Positions 27,439 through 37,161 of a stretch of DNA of 64,000 nt are shown in pieces (positions within the stretch are counted from its first letter, which is position 1; each line of letters starts with the position of its first letter). The notes beneath the pieces are model-generated. The model was not told where the DNA came from. It saw nothing but the letters and a program-made list of their open reading frames with translations, and did not search any database. This DNA comes from an uncultured Kineothrix sp. (lineage in GTDB: Bacteria > Bacillota > Clostridia > Lachnospirales > Lachnospiraceae). The translations under genes were made by a program, and so were the position numbers. Where the stretch lies: assembly GCA_910587275.1 (NCBI GenBank), contig CAJUMD010000001.1, positions 1-64,000 on the forward strand, in the 5' to 3' direction.

Positions 27439-28800
27439 ATGGGAAACCAATTAATATGGAACGAGCAGTATAATATCGGGGTGGATATCATCGATAAGGA
27501 ACATAGAAAACTGTTCGGCATTCTTAATAAACTTTTTGATTTCAGGCAACAGGATGAAAAAAGCCGGTGGAGCTGCCGTGAGGCGGTGAAGTTTTTCCGG
27601 GAACATGCGCTCCGACATTTTGCGGATGAAGAAGCATATATGGAATCCAATGGCTATGCCGGGCTGGAGGCACACAAACGCATTCATAAAGATTTCCGGG
27701 AAAGAACGCTTCCGGCGTTGGAAAAAGAACTGGGGAAGAAAAAATACGCAGAGGATTCCGTTGACCATTTCATCGGTGTTTGCGCCGGATGGCTGATTGG
27801 ACATACATTGGTGGAAGATCATGCAATTGTGAGCGGGGAGAGCATAAAGCAGTGGGAAAACCTTTTACCGGAAGAAGAACAGGCGGTTATGGGACAGACA
27901 ATCGCAGGGCTGTTGCATACCATGTTCCGGATGGATGCCAAACTCATCAGCGGCTGCTATGGCGGTGAGAAATTCGGGGAAGGGGTTTATTACCGTCTGA
28001 TTTACCGTAGCAAGGAAAACAAACGGTGGGAGTTTTTCCTTGTTTTTGAGGAAAAACTGATTTCCGGCATGATTGGAAGCGTAATGGATATTCCTTCTGC
28101 AGCGGTGGGAATTATGCGGATGCATGTGGAGGAGTATGTTGTGAGACAGTTTGTGGAGCGTGTAAAAGGGCATTTCCCTTCTTTTGGGTGGTCGGAAACG
28201 GCGGAAGAACAGCGGCTGACCTATGAGCAGTTCCACAGGGTGTTTGAGAAGCGGAGTCCGCAGTTCAGTCTCTTGTTTGATACCGGAAAAGGTTATTTTG
28301 CCTATTGTATGGCGGCTGATACGCTTCCGGAGGGAGACGGGGCCATGGCGATTACGGAGAATGCCATGGCGGAAGCGGAGAAATACCTGCATGGCGGGGA
28401 GCAAGGGGAAGGCACGGTCGGCCGGAAAAAGAAGCTGCTGGTAGTGGATGATTCGGATTTCATCCTGCGGATGATGCAGGAACTGCTTTGCGGCGACTAC
28501 GAGGTGGTAACGGCAAAGTCCGGACTGTCCACCATACGGGGCATTACCCTTGACCGGCCAGACCTGATTTTGTTGGACTATGAGATGCCGGTCTGCAACG
28601 GGAACCAGGTGCTGGAAATGATCCGTTCGGAGAAGGAATTTGCGGATATTCCGGTCATTTTCCTGACAAACAGGGTGGACAGGGAGAGTGTCCGGAAGGT
28701 GCTGGCACTCAAACCGGAGGGGTATTTATCCAAATCGCTGCCGCCAGAATCCATAAAAAGGAATATTGACCAGTTTTTCAAAAAGGAAAAAACCTCCTAA
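27439..28800 (+). CDS. hemerythrin / unknown domain / response-regulator receiver fusion
   Basis: A 453-residue three-part protein. Residues 1-140 are a hemerythrin with di-iron ligands H22, H60, E64, H79 and H83. Residues about 150-320 form an alpha/beta domain that loosely recalls CheX/CheC phosphatases, a pattern-based guess. Residues 330-450 are a receiver with acidic pair D337-D338, phosphoacceptor D380 (LILLDYEMP) and a TN motif (FLTNRVD). It has no DNA-binding output. The layout suggests an oxygen or redox-responsive adaptor for chemotaxis phosphorelay. GAAAGGAG precedes the ATG. Its stop overlaps the stop of the convergent DUF885 gene. Confidence 0.9.
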   Translation: MGNQLIWNEQYNIGVDIIDKEHRKLFGILNKLFDFRQQDEKSRWSCREAVKFFREHALRHFADEEAYMESNGYAGLEAHKRIHKDFRERTLPALEKELGKKKYAEDSVDHFIGVCAGWLIGHTLVEDHAIVSGESIKQWENLLPEEEQAVMGQTIAGLLHTMFRMDAKLISGCYGGEKFGEGVYYRLIYRSKENKRWEFFLVFEEKLISGMIGSVMDIPSAAVGIMRMHVEEYVVRQFVERVKGHFPSFGWSETAEEQRLTYEQFHRVFEKRSPQFSLLFDTGKGYFAYCMAADTLPEGDGAMAITENAMAEAEKYLHGGEQGEGTVGRKKKLLVVDDSDFILRMMQELLCGDYEVVTAKSGLSTIRGITLDRPDLILLDYEMPVCNGNQVLEMIRSEKEFADIPVIFLTNRVDRESVRKVLALKPEGYLSKSLPPESIKRNIDQFFKKEKTS

Positions 28801-30638
28801 GACGGTACGGCCGCCTTTCTTAACTGCCGCCCTAAATTCGTAAAATCCGCAGGTCCGTTTTCCAGATAGAATTTATGGAACCGGTATTCGCTGTAAGCAT
28901 TCCCCCAAAGTTCTTTTGCTTCCTTTTTCAGGTTTAAGATTTCCAGATACCCAAGGTAATATTTTAAATAGGTCGTCGGTTCCTCCACGATATATTCGTA
29001 AATGGAACGGGTCGTGGCAGGAGTGGTGATGCCGACGGAGGCAAGCATCTTGTGTACCTGCCCGTAGTCTGCACCTTCATAATGGACGGCGATGTCCACG
29101 AGGGAATACAGGCCGAGCTGGATTTGGCGGTCCAGTTTATAAATCTCGTACAGGGTTTCCGCTTGCGGCATCTTGTCTTTCATCAGATCTTTGGCATAAC
29201 CGTAGGCTTCCAATTCCACATACATCGCCCAGCCTTCCACGTAGCCGCCGTAGTTGAGCAGGGAACGCACCGGATTTTCCTGTGTTTTTTGGGAGTAAAG
29301 CTGTTTGTAGACGGTTTGGTACAGATGACCGGGGTAACCTTCGTGGGCAAGGGTGGTGTAGAGTTCCACGCCTTCGGGATTGTTCTTTTGGTTAATGTAA
29401 ATGACGTTTTCGTGGATGTCGTCCAGGGGCGGCGTAAGGTAAAAAGCGGGGCTGCAGTATTCTTCCAGGTTCTTGGAAATGGATTTTACCGTACAGACGG
29501 GCATTTCCCCCTGTGTGACCTCGTTGAGCGCAGGATAATCCCTGGTCATCATTTGCTGGAGATTTTTCAGCATATCCGCCGGTTTGTTAAAAGCAAAGGC
29601 ATCAGGGGAGGAATCCGGCAGGGAAACAAGCGAAGGGTTTGCCTGCAACAGGGCGGAAAGCGCTTCCAGGTTGCTGTTGAAATCCCGGAAAAGCATTGTT
29701 TTTATCTCCCGGATGTCCCGGTAGGAGCCGGTGCTGGAACGGAGCAGATACAGATAGTATTCCCTGCCGTCGGGGTAATGGGCAAGGCCGTTCCCGTTGC
29801 TGCCGCTTCCTTTAAGCAAAAGAAGCTCATCTCCCAGTTTCTGGTAGGCGGGGAGCATAACCGTAGTAAGCAGACGTGAATTTTCCGACATGTAGCCGGC
29901 TTTTTCGTCTTCCGTAAGGATACCTTCTTCCACCAAACCGTCCAGCCGTTCCTTAAAAGTCGTGTTCAGGAAATGGGTTTCCGCTTCCAGCATTGCGGGG
30001 TCCATAATGGTATCGCACTGGTCTATGACTTTATCTACCGAATAATCGGGCATGAAAAGCCCTTCGGCAGCCTGGTCCCTTAAATAACCGGCAATTCCTT
30101 CAAAATAGGTATCGGTCTGGTCCAACAGGGCGAGGTAATCCTCTACATCCCGTCTGCTGCGGAACGTATATTCCGCCAACAGGATGGGAAGCTGTGACTG
30201 CGTACCGGAAGACGGGGAGAGGGGATTGGAATAATAATATAAATCCATTCCCTGCGCCTCGTTTTCCAGATACGGCAGCAGCAGCCGGTAGGTGTAGGAA
30301 TCCGCTTCGCTTAATTTTGCTGCGTTTAAACCGCACAAAAAACGCAGGGAAGAATCCAGTTCTTCTTTGGATTCCGTAAGCCGTTCCCGCGAATATGCGG
30401 GAAGAACGGGGGTGTAGGAATCCAGCCCGTAGTGGGAAGGATTGGCAATGGTATAATGCATGTTTAAGGTATTTCCGGCAAGTTCCGAGACGAAAAATTC
30501 ATCACAAAAACCCCGGAATGCCCGGTTTTCCTTTCCGGCAAACAGGAAAACGGCGCCGGAGAGGATGAGAAAAGACAAAGCGGCACATAGGGCGGCTTTG
30601 CGCCTTTGGGAAAGTGTCTGGAATGTTATTTTCTTCAA
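28797..30638 (-). CDS. DUF885 family membrane-anchored metallopeptidase
   Basis: A protein of about 613 residues with one N-terminal signal anchor (ALCAALSFLILSGAVFLFAG) and a DUF885 catalytic domain. The zinc motif is TTLAHEGYPGHLYQ (HExxxGH) and a conserved Glu follows in YVEGWAMYVELEAYG. The start is placed at TTG 30638 behind ACAGGTAATCCCA. The frame stays open 366 bases further, but that part encodes an unlikely Phe/Tyr-rich run. It is outside-facing and likely processes peptides. Its 5' region holds an AraR-like palindrome, a possible regulatory link to the sugar genes. Confidence 0.87.
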   Translation of the reverse strand: MKKITFQTLSQRRKAALCAALSFLILSGAVFLFAGKENRAFRGFCDEFFVSELAGNTLNMHYTIANPSHYGLDSYTPVLPAYSRERLTESKEELDSSLRFLCGLNAAKLSEADSYTYRLLLPYLENEAQGMDLYYYSNPLSPSSGTQSQLPILLAEYTFRSRRDVEDYLALLDQTDTYFEGIAGYLRDQAAEGLFMPDYSVDKVIDQCDTIMDPAMLEAETHFLNTTFKERLDGLVEEGILTEDEKAGYMSENSRLLTTVMLPAYQKLGDELLLLKGSGSNGNGLAHYPDGREYYLYLLRSSTGSYRDIREIKTMLFRDFNSNLEALSALLQANPSLVSLPDSSPDAFAFNKPADMLKNLQQMMTRDYPALNEVTQGEMPVCTVKSISKNLEEYCSPAFYLTPPLDDIHENVIYINQKNNPEGVELYTTLAHEGYPGHLYQTVYKQLYSQKTQENPVRSLLNYGGYVEGWAMYVELEAYGYAKDLMKDKMPQAETLYEIYKLDRQIQLGLYSLVDIAVHYEGADYGQVHKMLASVGITTPATTRSIYEYIVEEPTTYLKYYLGYLEILNLKKEAKELWGNAYSEYRFHKFYLENGPADFTNLGRQLRKAAVPS

Positions 30639-30769
30639 TGGGATTACCTGTTGCTGTTTCTTGCAATATATATATGAAACGGGAAAGGAAAAAATGAGAA
30701 CGGAAAAAGGAGAACGGAAAAAGAAAATGGAAAAAACAGAAAACAAACTTCTGCAAAAATCAAACAGAA

Positions 30770-30793
30770 ACAACTTGTACACATACAAGTTGT
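30770..30793. promoter_or_regulatory. AraR-like palindrome
   Basis: ACAACTTGTA-CACA-TACAAGTTGT, a perfect 10-bp inverted repeat with a 4-bp centre, lies in the divergent gap (30639-31067) between the DUF885 gene and the broken chemoreceptor. Two more TTGTAC words follow at 30997-31002 and 31009-31014. The rest of the gap is AT-rich with no gene. Confidence 0.6.
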
Positions 30794-31067
30794 AAAAGAT
30801 GTACGAGATTGTGCAGGTTTCGCAAGATGGGCATTGATAAGGGGAGGCAAATGGCATACTATATAAATAATTATTTGTCAAAAACGGAAAAACCGGCAAA
30901 CAATATAAAAAAAGAAGAAAATACCAAAATATATTGTATAAAATATATAGTATGCCCGGGAGGGATGAAACCCAAAATATAGTATCTATTGGAAATTTGT
31001 ACACGGAATTGTACGAACAACAGATGTGTGGAACGCGGAATAGAGTTGGAAGGAGCGTGATTCGGTA

Positions 31068-32738
31068 ATGGCAGATTCGTTGACGGGATTGACGGGAATG
31101 GAGAAGAAAACGGGAGGAAAAATGGAAAAGAAAAAAAGCGGTTTGGGGATACGCGCCAAAATTAACAGCCTGATTTTCGGAATCGTGGTTTTACTGTCAG
31201 GGATTCTTATATTTGCAACGAACAAATTCATGGAATACAATGCCGAATACGAGCATGTGCTGGAAAATATCAGTAAGATTACATATATCAAGACCAACAG
31301 CATCAAAGTGGCACGGACCGTGGTGAATATGTGTGCGGCAGGCGGGAACGTAGCGGGCAGCGGACATCCGGAAATCGTGGAAACCATGAAACAGTATATC
31401 GTGGATATCGGCGTCAACATCGGGGATGAGCCGGAATATAACCAAAACAGGAACTAGTTGGCGAGCCTTGCCAATGAAGTGGATAAATTCGTTAAGCTGT
31501 ATGAGGAAATCACCGGAATCTGCGGAGAGGATTATTCCTCGGCGGCATCGGAGCAGGCGGCGCGGCTGGATGTCTCCACGTCGTTTCTGACCACCAATGC
31601 GGATAACCTGCTGACTTATGAAATCGGCAGGAGCGAGGCTTTGCAGGAGACGATACGCCAAAACTCCCAAAAACTGTTTTCGGCGCTGGTGGCGGTCATC
31701 ACGGTATCCATTTTCGTGGCGGTATTTTTGGCAGTGGTGGTGTCCAGGAGCATTACGAGGCCCATTAAGGAGTTAAAGAAGAAAATAACGGTTATTGCGG
31801 CCGGAGATCTGTCCGGGTCGGTGGCGGAACTGAAGATGGCGACTTCCACGGTAAACATCAGTATCGAGGAAAATTCCAAGGGAAGCGCCCAAATAGCGGA
31901 AGCCGTGGGCGGTATGCTGTTTAGGCTGAAAAAACAGCAGGACGAAGTGTCGAAAATCGCGGAGCAGATACAGGAAATGGAAAAGGTGTCCGGCGTCATT
32001 ATCGAGAATGCGGAGAAAATCCATGAAAATTCGGAGGAGACACGGATTAATGCAGGCAACGGGATGGATAAACTCATCGCTTATACGGACCAGCTTGGGG
32101 TAATCAATGATTCCATCTAGGAAGTAACGCGGGTGTTTGTCAAGTTCAATGAAAATACCAAACGGATGACGGAAGCCCTGAATGCGATTACGGATATCGC
32201 GGTCCAAACGAATCTGCTGTCGCTGAATGCGTCCATTGAAGCCGCAAGGGCGGGGGAGGCAGGAAAGGGTTTTGCCGTGGTTGCGGATGAAATCAGGAAG
32301 CTGGCGGACGATTCCCAGGGCGCGGCAAAAGAAATCGGCGCCATGATCCAAAAGATACAGAACGAGTCGGAACATATGAATGATAAGTTGGAGGAAAGTC
32401 TCCGGCATCTGCAAAAAGGCAATGAAATGACGGTGGAAACCCGCAGCAGCTTTGAAGTGATTAAGGACGGTACGGGGGAAGTGGGCAGAAGGGTTGCGGA
32501 TATCATGGAGAAACTGGAAACCCTGATGGAAAAGATTGGACATACGGTATCCAGCGCGGGTGAGATACAGAATGCGGCGGACGAAAGCGTGATTGAGATT
32601 AACGAAATCAATGCCGTCGTAACGGAGGAAAGCACCAATTTGGAATCCGTTTCCGGCGCTGCCGGAAAATTGTTGGATCTGACCGGCAGGCTGGAGGATA
32701 TGGTAGGGGAATTCAAACTGGAAGATGCCGTACATTAG
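31068..32738 (+). pseudogene. methyl-accepting chemotaxis protein with two in-frame amber codons
   Basis: One continuous frame of 557 codons is interrupted only by TAG at 31455-31457 and TAG at 32118-32120, with no frameshift. The domain order is otherwise intact: basic N-tail, TM1 (INSLIFGIVVLLSGILIFAT), a four-helix-type external domain, TM2 (LVAVITVSIFVAVFLAVVV), HAMP with RPIKELKKK, and a signalling tip [20 protein letters not shown] followed by [14 protein letters not shown]. Glutamine (CAG) would fit both stop positions. TAG is an ordinary stop for other genes here, so the receptor is probably inactive. GGAAGGAG precedes the ATG. It is upstream of a ChvE-type transporter and may have sensed the same sugar. 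Confidence 0.85.
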
Positions 32739-32818
32739 ATTTGCGGTGCGTAGGGAGAAAGGGGGAATTTAAGGGAAAACCCGCATTGGGTGGAATAGGA
32801 ACCGGAAAGGATATTTTG

Positions 32819-32858
32819 CAATATGCCTAAGTTGTATGCGTACAACTTATGCATATTG
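32819..32858. promoter_or_regulatory. long AraR-like palindrome between chemoreceptor and chvE
   Basis: Arms of 18 bp (32819-32836 and 32841-32858) pair with one mismatch around TGCG. The core is TAAGTTGTA-TGCG-TACAACTTA. The sequence after it (TATTTTATTT) is T-rich, so it could also act as a terminator for the upstream receptor gene. Either role is plausible. The rest of 32739-33120 holds further half-sites but no gene. Confidence 0.6.
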
Positions 32859-33048
32859 TATTTTATTTGTACAAAAATTGTAGAATTACATATTGATAAA
32901 ACGGATAAACTGTAATAATGCATAAACAATATAATATCAAAATCGAAAAAACAAGCCAATACATCTTCATAATGAAAATAAAACAAGAAAAAACATACAA
33001 AGTATACAATGCGTTTTGTGGTGCAACTCAAAAAAAGTCAGGATATTT

Positions 33049-33087
33049 TTGTACAATACCGTACAACTGTGCGGTTTGTAAATACAA
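33049..33087 (+). promoter_or_regulatory. cluster of TTGTA/TACAA half-sites before chvE
   Basis: TTGTAC-N6-GTACAA (33049-33066) and TTGTA-AA-TACAA (33076-33087) lie within 75 bp of the chvE start. They match half-sites of the other AraR-like palindromes with different spacing. Confidence 0.5.
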
Positions 33088-33120
33088 GTTATTTAATACA
33101 TGGTTAAGGGAGGAAAATGT

Positions 33121-34292
33121 ATGAAAAGAAAAGTTTTAGGCGTATTACTCAGCGTCGCAATGATGGCAACCTTACTGGTTGGATGCGGTGATTCCGCATC
33201 CGCTCCGGCGGCAAGCACCACGGACGGTGCAGCGGCGACCGCGGGCACGGCGGCTCCGGCAGATACGGCGGCTCCGGCAGACACGGCAGCTTCCGGCGGC
33301 GGTAAGAAAGTGGGCGTGGCAATGCCTACACAGTCATCCGAAAGATGGATTAACGACGGCGCCAACATGAAAGCGAAATTGGAAGAACTCGGTTATGAAG
33401 TGGATCTCCAGTATGCAGAGGATGATATCCAGGCACAGGTATCCCAGGTTGAGAACATGATTGCCAGCGGTGCAAATTGTCTGGTTATCGCATCCATTGA
33501 CTCCGATGCGCTTGTAAATGTGGAAGCACAGGCAAAAGAGGCAGGTATTCCGATTATTGCATATGACCGTCTGTTAAAGAATACCGATGCGGTTTCCTAT
33601 TACGCATCGTTTGATAACAAGGGCGTGGGTACGGCAATTGCGAAGTACATTGAAGAAAAGAAAGATCTTCCGGGAGCAAAAGCGGCAGGCGAGTCTTACA
33701 CCATTGAATTTTTCATGGGTTCGCCGGATGATAACAATGCAAAAATGCTGTATGACGGTATTATTGAAGTATTACAGCCGTATTTGGATGACGGTACACT
33801 GGTATGTAAGTCCGGCAGGACATCTTTTGACGATACCTGTATTTTGAGATGGTCCAGGAAACGGCACAGCAGAACTGCGAGAACTATCTGACCGGTTTTT
33901 ATGCAGACGAAGACCTTGATATTGCATGTACGGCATTTGACGGATTTGCTTATGGCGTTAAGTCGGCGTTAGATGGTGCGGGATATACGGAAGCGAACTG
34001 GCCTCTGATTACCGGACAGGATGCAGAGCTTATGGCAGTGAAAAATATTATCAGCGGTAAGCAGACCATGTCCATTTACAAAGATACCCGTCTCCTTGCA
34101 GACAAGTGCGTAACCATGGTTCAGGCAGTGCTTGAAGGTACGGAGCCGGAAATCAACGATACCGAGCAGTATGACAATGGTGTTATCGTCGTCCCTTCTT
34201 ATCTGTGCACACCGATTGCGGTTGATAAGGACAATTACGAAGAAATCATCGTTGGCGGCGGTTACTACACGGCAGAACAGTTAGCAGAATAA
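33121..34292 (+). pseudogene. chvE: ChvE-type sugar-binding lipoprotein, frameshifted
   Basis: Starts at ATG 33121 behind GGGAGG. The signal peptide has lipobox LLVGC, followed by an Ala/Thr/Pro linker and a periplasmic-binding fold (VGVAMPTQSSERWINDGANM). The reading frame breaks near 33849-33856: the first part ends with a foreign tail after TSFDDTCILRW, and the second resumes as QETAQQNCENYLTGFYADED. One missing base there would restore a single protein of about 390 residues. As it stands the product lacks half of the sugar-binding cleft. The family binds arabinose, glucose, xylose or galactose. Confidence 0.85.
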
Positions 34293-34304
34293 TTTGGATA
34301 AGGT

Positions 34305-34345
34305 ACGGGCGGCGGCTTGGGTTCCGCCGCCCGTTTTACTTTTTC
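34305..34345 (+). terminator. intra-operon hairpin after the binding-protein gene
   Basis: A perfect 11-bp GC-rich stem ACGGGCGGCGG/CCGCCGCCCGT (34305-34315 and 34324-34334) with a T-rich tail (TTTACTTTTT). This layout usually lets the binding protein be made in excess over the ATPase and permease. Confidence 0.8.
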
Positions 34346-34379
34346 CGGTTATAAAAATAAAAGAAAGGAAGCAATGCGG

Positions 34380-35939
34380 ATGTCTGATTATATTTTGGAA
34401 ATGAATCACATAACGAAAGCGTTCTCCGGCGTCAAGGCTTTGGATGATGTGAATCTCAAAGTAAAACGCGGGGAAATCCATGCGTTATGCGGGGAAAACG
34501 GGGCAGGTAAATCCACCCTCATGAATGTTTTGTCGGGCGTTTACCCTTTCGGAAGTTATGAAGGGGATATTGTTTACGACGGCAAAGTCTGCAAATTCCA
34601 TAACATAAAGGAGAGCGAAGCGAAGGGCATCGTAATCATCCATCAGGAGCTCGCCTTAAGTCCGTATCTTTCTGTTGCGGAGAACGTATTTCTTGGGAAT
34701 GAACAAACTTCGCTGCGCGGGGTGATTAACTGGACGGAAACGAGGAAGAAAGCGCACGAAATGCTGGAGAAGGTAGGTTTGGGCGACGAGAACGTAAACG
34801 TCCCGGTAGGAAGTTTGGGAGTGGGGAAGCAGCAGTTGATTGAAATTGCAAAAGCAATGGCAAAGAAAGTGGAACTTCTTATTTTGGATGAGCCTACGAC
34901 GGCACTGAACGACGAGGAAAGTGCACAGCTTTTGGAAATTATGCTTGATTTGAAGAAGCAGGGGATTACGAGCATCATTATTTCACATAAGCTGAACGAA
35001 ATCAGTTATGTGGCGGATTCCATTACCGTAATCCGTGACGGACATACCATCGAAACATTGGAAAAAGGAAAGGACGACTTTTCCGAAAACCGGATTATCA
35101 AGGGAATGGTAGGGCGGGAGCTTACCAACCGCTATCCGCTCCGGGAAGGTATTAAGATAGGGAAGACGATTTTTGAAATAAAGAACTGGAATGTGTTCCA
35201 TCCGGACGACGGCGAACGGCAGATGATTAAGAACGTAAACCTTCAGGTGAAAGCGGGCGAAGTGGTGGGGCTTGCCGGGCTGATGGGAGCCGGCAGGACC
35301 GAGCTTGCCATGAGTATCTTCGGAAGGTCCTATGGACAGAAAATCTCCGGCAGTCTCTTTATCAACGGAAAAGAGGTACATATTAAAAACGTAAAGGATG
35401 CCATTGACAATAAACTGGCATATGTGTCCGAAGACCGTAAGAATTACGGGTTGGTGTTGATTGACGACATAAAAAGGAACATGACAATGGCGGCGCTTAA
35501 GAATTTCTTTTCCAAAAACGGCGTGGTCAACAGCAACGACGAAATCGTTGCGGCAGAGGAATATAAGAAAAGGATTAATGTGAAGGCGAATTCCATCAAC
35601 CAGACGGTAGGGTCGCTTTCCGGCGGAAACCAGCAGAAAGTGGTATTGGCGAAATGGATGCTGACACAACCGGACGTACTGATCCTGGATGAGCCTACGC
35701 GTGGTATTGATGTAGGTGCGAAGTATGAAATCTATTGTGTAATTAACGAACTTGCAAAAGCCGGTAAGGCAGTGATCGTCATTTCCTCCGAAATGCCGGA
35801 GATCATCGGTACCTGCGACAGGGTATATATCATTAACGAAGGAGAGATCGCAGGGGAACTGGGCAAAGAGGAAGTGACACAGGAAAGGATTATGCAATGC
35901 ATTATGGCTCATAACAGAAAGGATGGTAAACATGAATAA
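34380..35939 (+). CDS. mmsA: sugar ABC transporter ATP-binding protein (MmsA/GguA type)
   Basis: A CUT2-family ATPase of 519 residues with two nucleotide-binding domains. The first has [16 protein letters not shown], a poor signature ([19 protein letters not shown]) and [11 protein letters not shown]. The second has a degenerate Walker A ([11 protein letters not shown]), as usual in CUT2, with [15 protein letters not shown] and [14 protein letters not shown] 34380 is chosen over ATG 34374 because GGAAG at 34367-34371 fits only the later one. This gene is intact although the binding protein and permease beside it are broken. It overlaps the permease start by eight bases. Confidence 0.92.
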   Translation: MSDYILEMNHITKAFSGVKALDDVNLKVKRGEIHALCGENGAGKSTLMNVLSGVYPFGSYEGDIVYDGKVCKFHNIKESEAKGIVIIHQELALSPYLSVAENVFLGNEQTSLRGVINWTETRKKAHEMLEKVGLGDENVNVPVGSLGVGKQQLIEIAKAMAKKVELLILDEPTTALNDEESAQLLEIMLDLKKQGITSIIISHKLNEISYVADSITVIRDGHTIETLEKGKDDFSENRIIKGMVGRELTNRYPLREGIKIGKTIFEIKNWNVFHPDDGERQMIKNVNLQVKAGEVVGLAGLMGAGRTELAMSIFGRSYGQKISGSLFINGKEVHIKNVKDAIDNKLAYVSEDRKNYGLVLIDDIKRNMTMAALKNFFSKNGVVNSNDEIVAAEEYKKRINVKANSINQTVGSLSGGNQQKVVLAKWMLTQPDVLILDEPTRGIDVGAKYEIYCVINELAKAGKAVIVISSEMPEIIGTCDRVYIINEGEIAGELGKEEVTQERIMQCIMAHNRKDGKHE

Positions 35940-37102
35940 GAAGAAAGTAGTAAATCTCGACATGAAACAGTACGGTATGTTTCTTGCCCTTATTGCAATT
36001 TACGTAGTTTTTGCTATAATGACAGGAGGGAAGAATTTATCTCCCGCCAATATCAACAACCTGATCATGCAGAATGGGTATGTGGTAATTCTTGCGGTAG
36101 GTATGCTGCTTTGCGTTTTGACCGGTAACGTAGACTTGGGCGTTGGTTCCGTAGTTGCCCTGACAGGCGCTACGGTGGGTATTATGCTGGTGGATTACAA
36201 GATGAACATGTGGGTTGCCATTTTGTCAGCGCTTGTCATCGGACTGCTGGTGGGTATGTTTGCAGGATTCTTTATCGCATATCTGACCATACCGCCTTTC
36301 GTGGTAACGCTGGCGACCATGCTGATGGGCCGCGGTCTTACGTATACCTTGCTCCATGCACAGACCAAGGGTTCCTTTGCGGCAGACTTTGTTTACATAG
36401 GAGCAGGTTTCCTGCCTACGGTGAAGATTCCGTTTGGGGACGGTACCATGGATTTGGTCAGCATTATTGTGGCTGCCGTTGTGACGGCAATGTTAATCAT
36501 TGCGGAGATGAAAAACATTGCTACAAAAAAAATATGATTTCCCGTTAAATCCCATGTGGCAGGTGGTTTTGAAATTGGCGGTACTGATGTTTATCGTATG
36601 GTTCTTCTTCTACAAGCTGTCACGCTATAACGGTCTTCCGTTTGTACTTGTCATCATGGTAGTGTTGGTAGGGATTTACGTATTCATTACGAGCAAGACA
36701 GTAGCCGGACGGCAGATATATGCGCTTGGCGGCAATGCGAAAGCGGCAAGGCTTTCCGGTATCGATACGAGGAAAGTATTCTTTTGGGTATATACGAATA
36801 TGGGTATTTTAAGTGCGGTAGCAGGTATCGTTCTCTGTTCCCGTAACGGTTCCTCCACACCGAAGGCAGGCGACGGATTTGAAATGGATGCCATCGCTTC
36901 CTGCTATATCGGCGGTGCAGCGGTAGCCGGCGGTGCAGGTACGATTATGGGCGCGGTAGTCGGGGCGTTTATCATGGGTATCCTCAACAATGGTATGTCC
37001 CTGTACGGCTGGTCCACGGATATCCAGAAAATCGTAAAAGGCGCGGTTCTTTTGGGCGCCGTGACAGTAGATATCTTATCCAAGAGAAAGAACAGCAAAT
37101 AA
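35932..37102 (+). pseudogene. mmsB: sugar ABC transporter permease (MmsB/GguB type), frameshifted in an A-run
   Basis: Starts at ATG 35932. The first 200 residues include about five TM helices and the CUT2 permease motif (AFIMTGGKNLSP... LTGNVDLGVGSVVALTG). The frame ends soon after a run of eight A at 36525-36532. One A fewer would join it to 36518-37102, which carries TM helices, ALGGNAKAARLSGIDTRKVF and the AGGAGTIMGAVVGAFIMGIL end. The full protein would be about 390 residues. The indel lies in a homopolymer, so a sequencing error or slippage-based phase variation is also possible. Confidence 0.85.
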
Positions 37103-37127
37103 ATGTTACAAATACGGGATAAGGAGG

Positions 37128-37152
37128 CGGGCAGCTTATTTTAGGCTGCCCG
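37128..37152 (+). repeat. hairpin between mmsB and the AraR-type gene
   Basis: A perfect 8-bp stem CGGGCAGC/GCTGCCCG with a nine-base loop and no T-tract. It follows an AGGAGG at 37122-37127 that has no ATG at normal distance, which leaves the start of the next gene uncertain. Confidence 0.45.
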
Positions 37153-37161
37153 AAACAAATA

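Noticed and set aside
30639..31004. N-terminal extension of the DUF885 protein
   Set aside because: The 122 extra residues are Phe/Tyr-rich with no start signal. TTG 30638 with a ribosome binding site gives a normal signal anchor.
31773..32735. Long open frame opposite the broken chemoreceptor
   Set aside because: It mirrors the coiled-coil coding strand and has no start signal of its own.
31068..32738. Genome-wide recoding of TAG as an amino acid
   Set aside because: Several intact genes here, such as araD, the Mrr-like gene and the hydrolase at 59744, end at TAG with normal length, so TAG acts as a stop.
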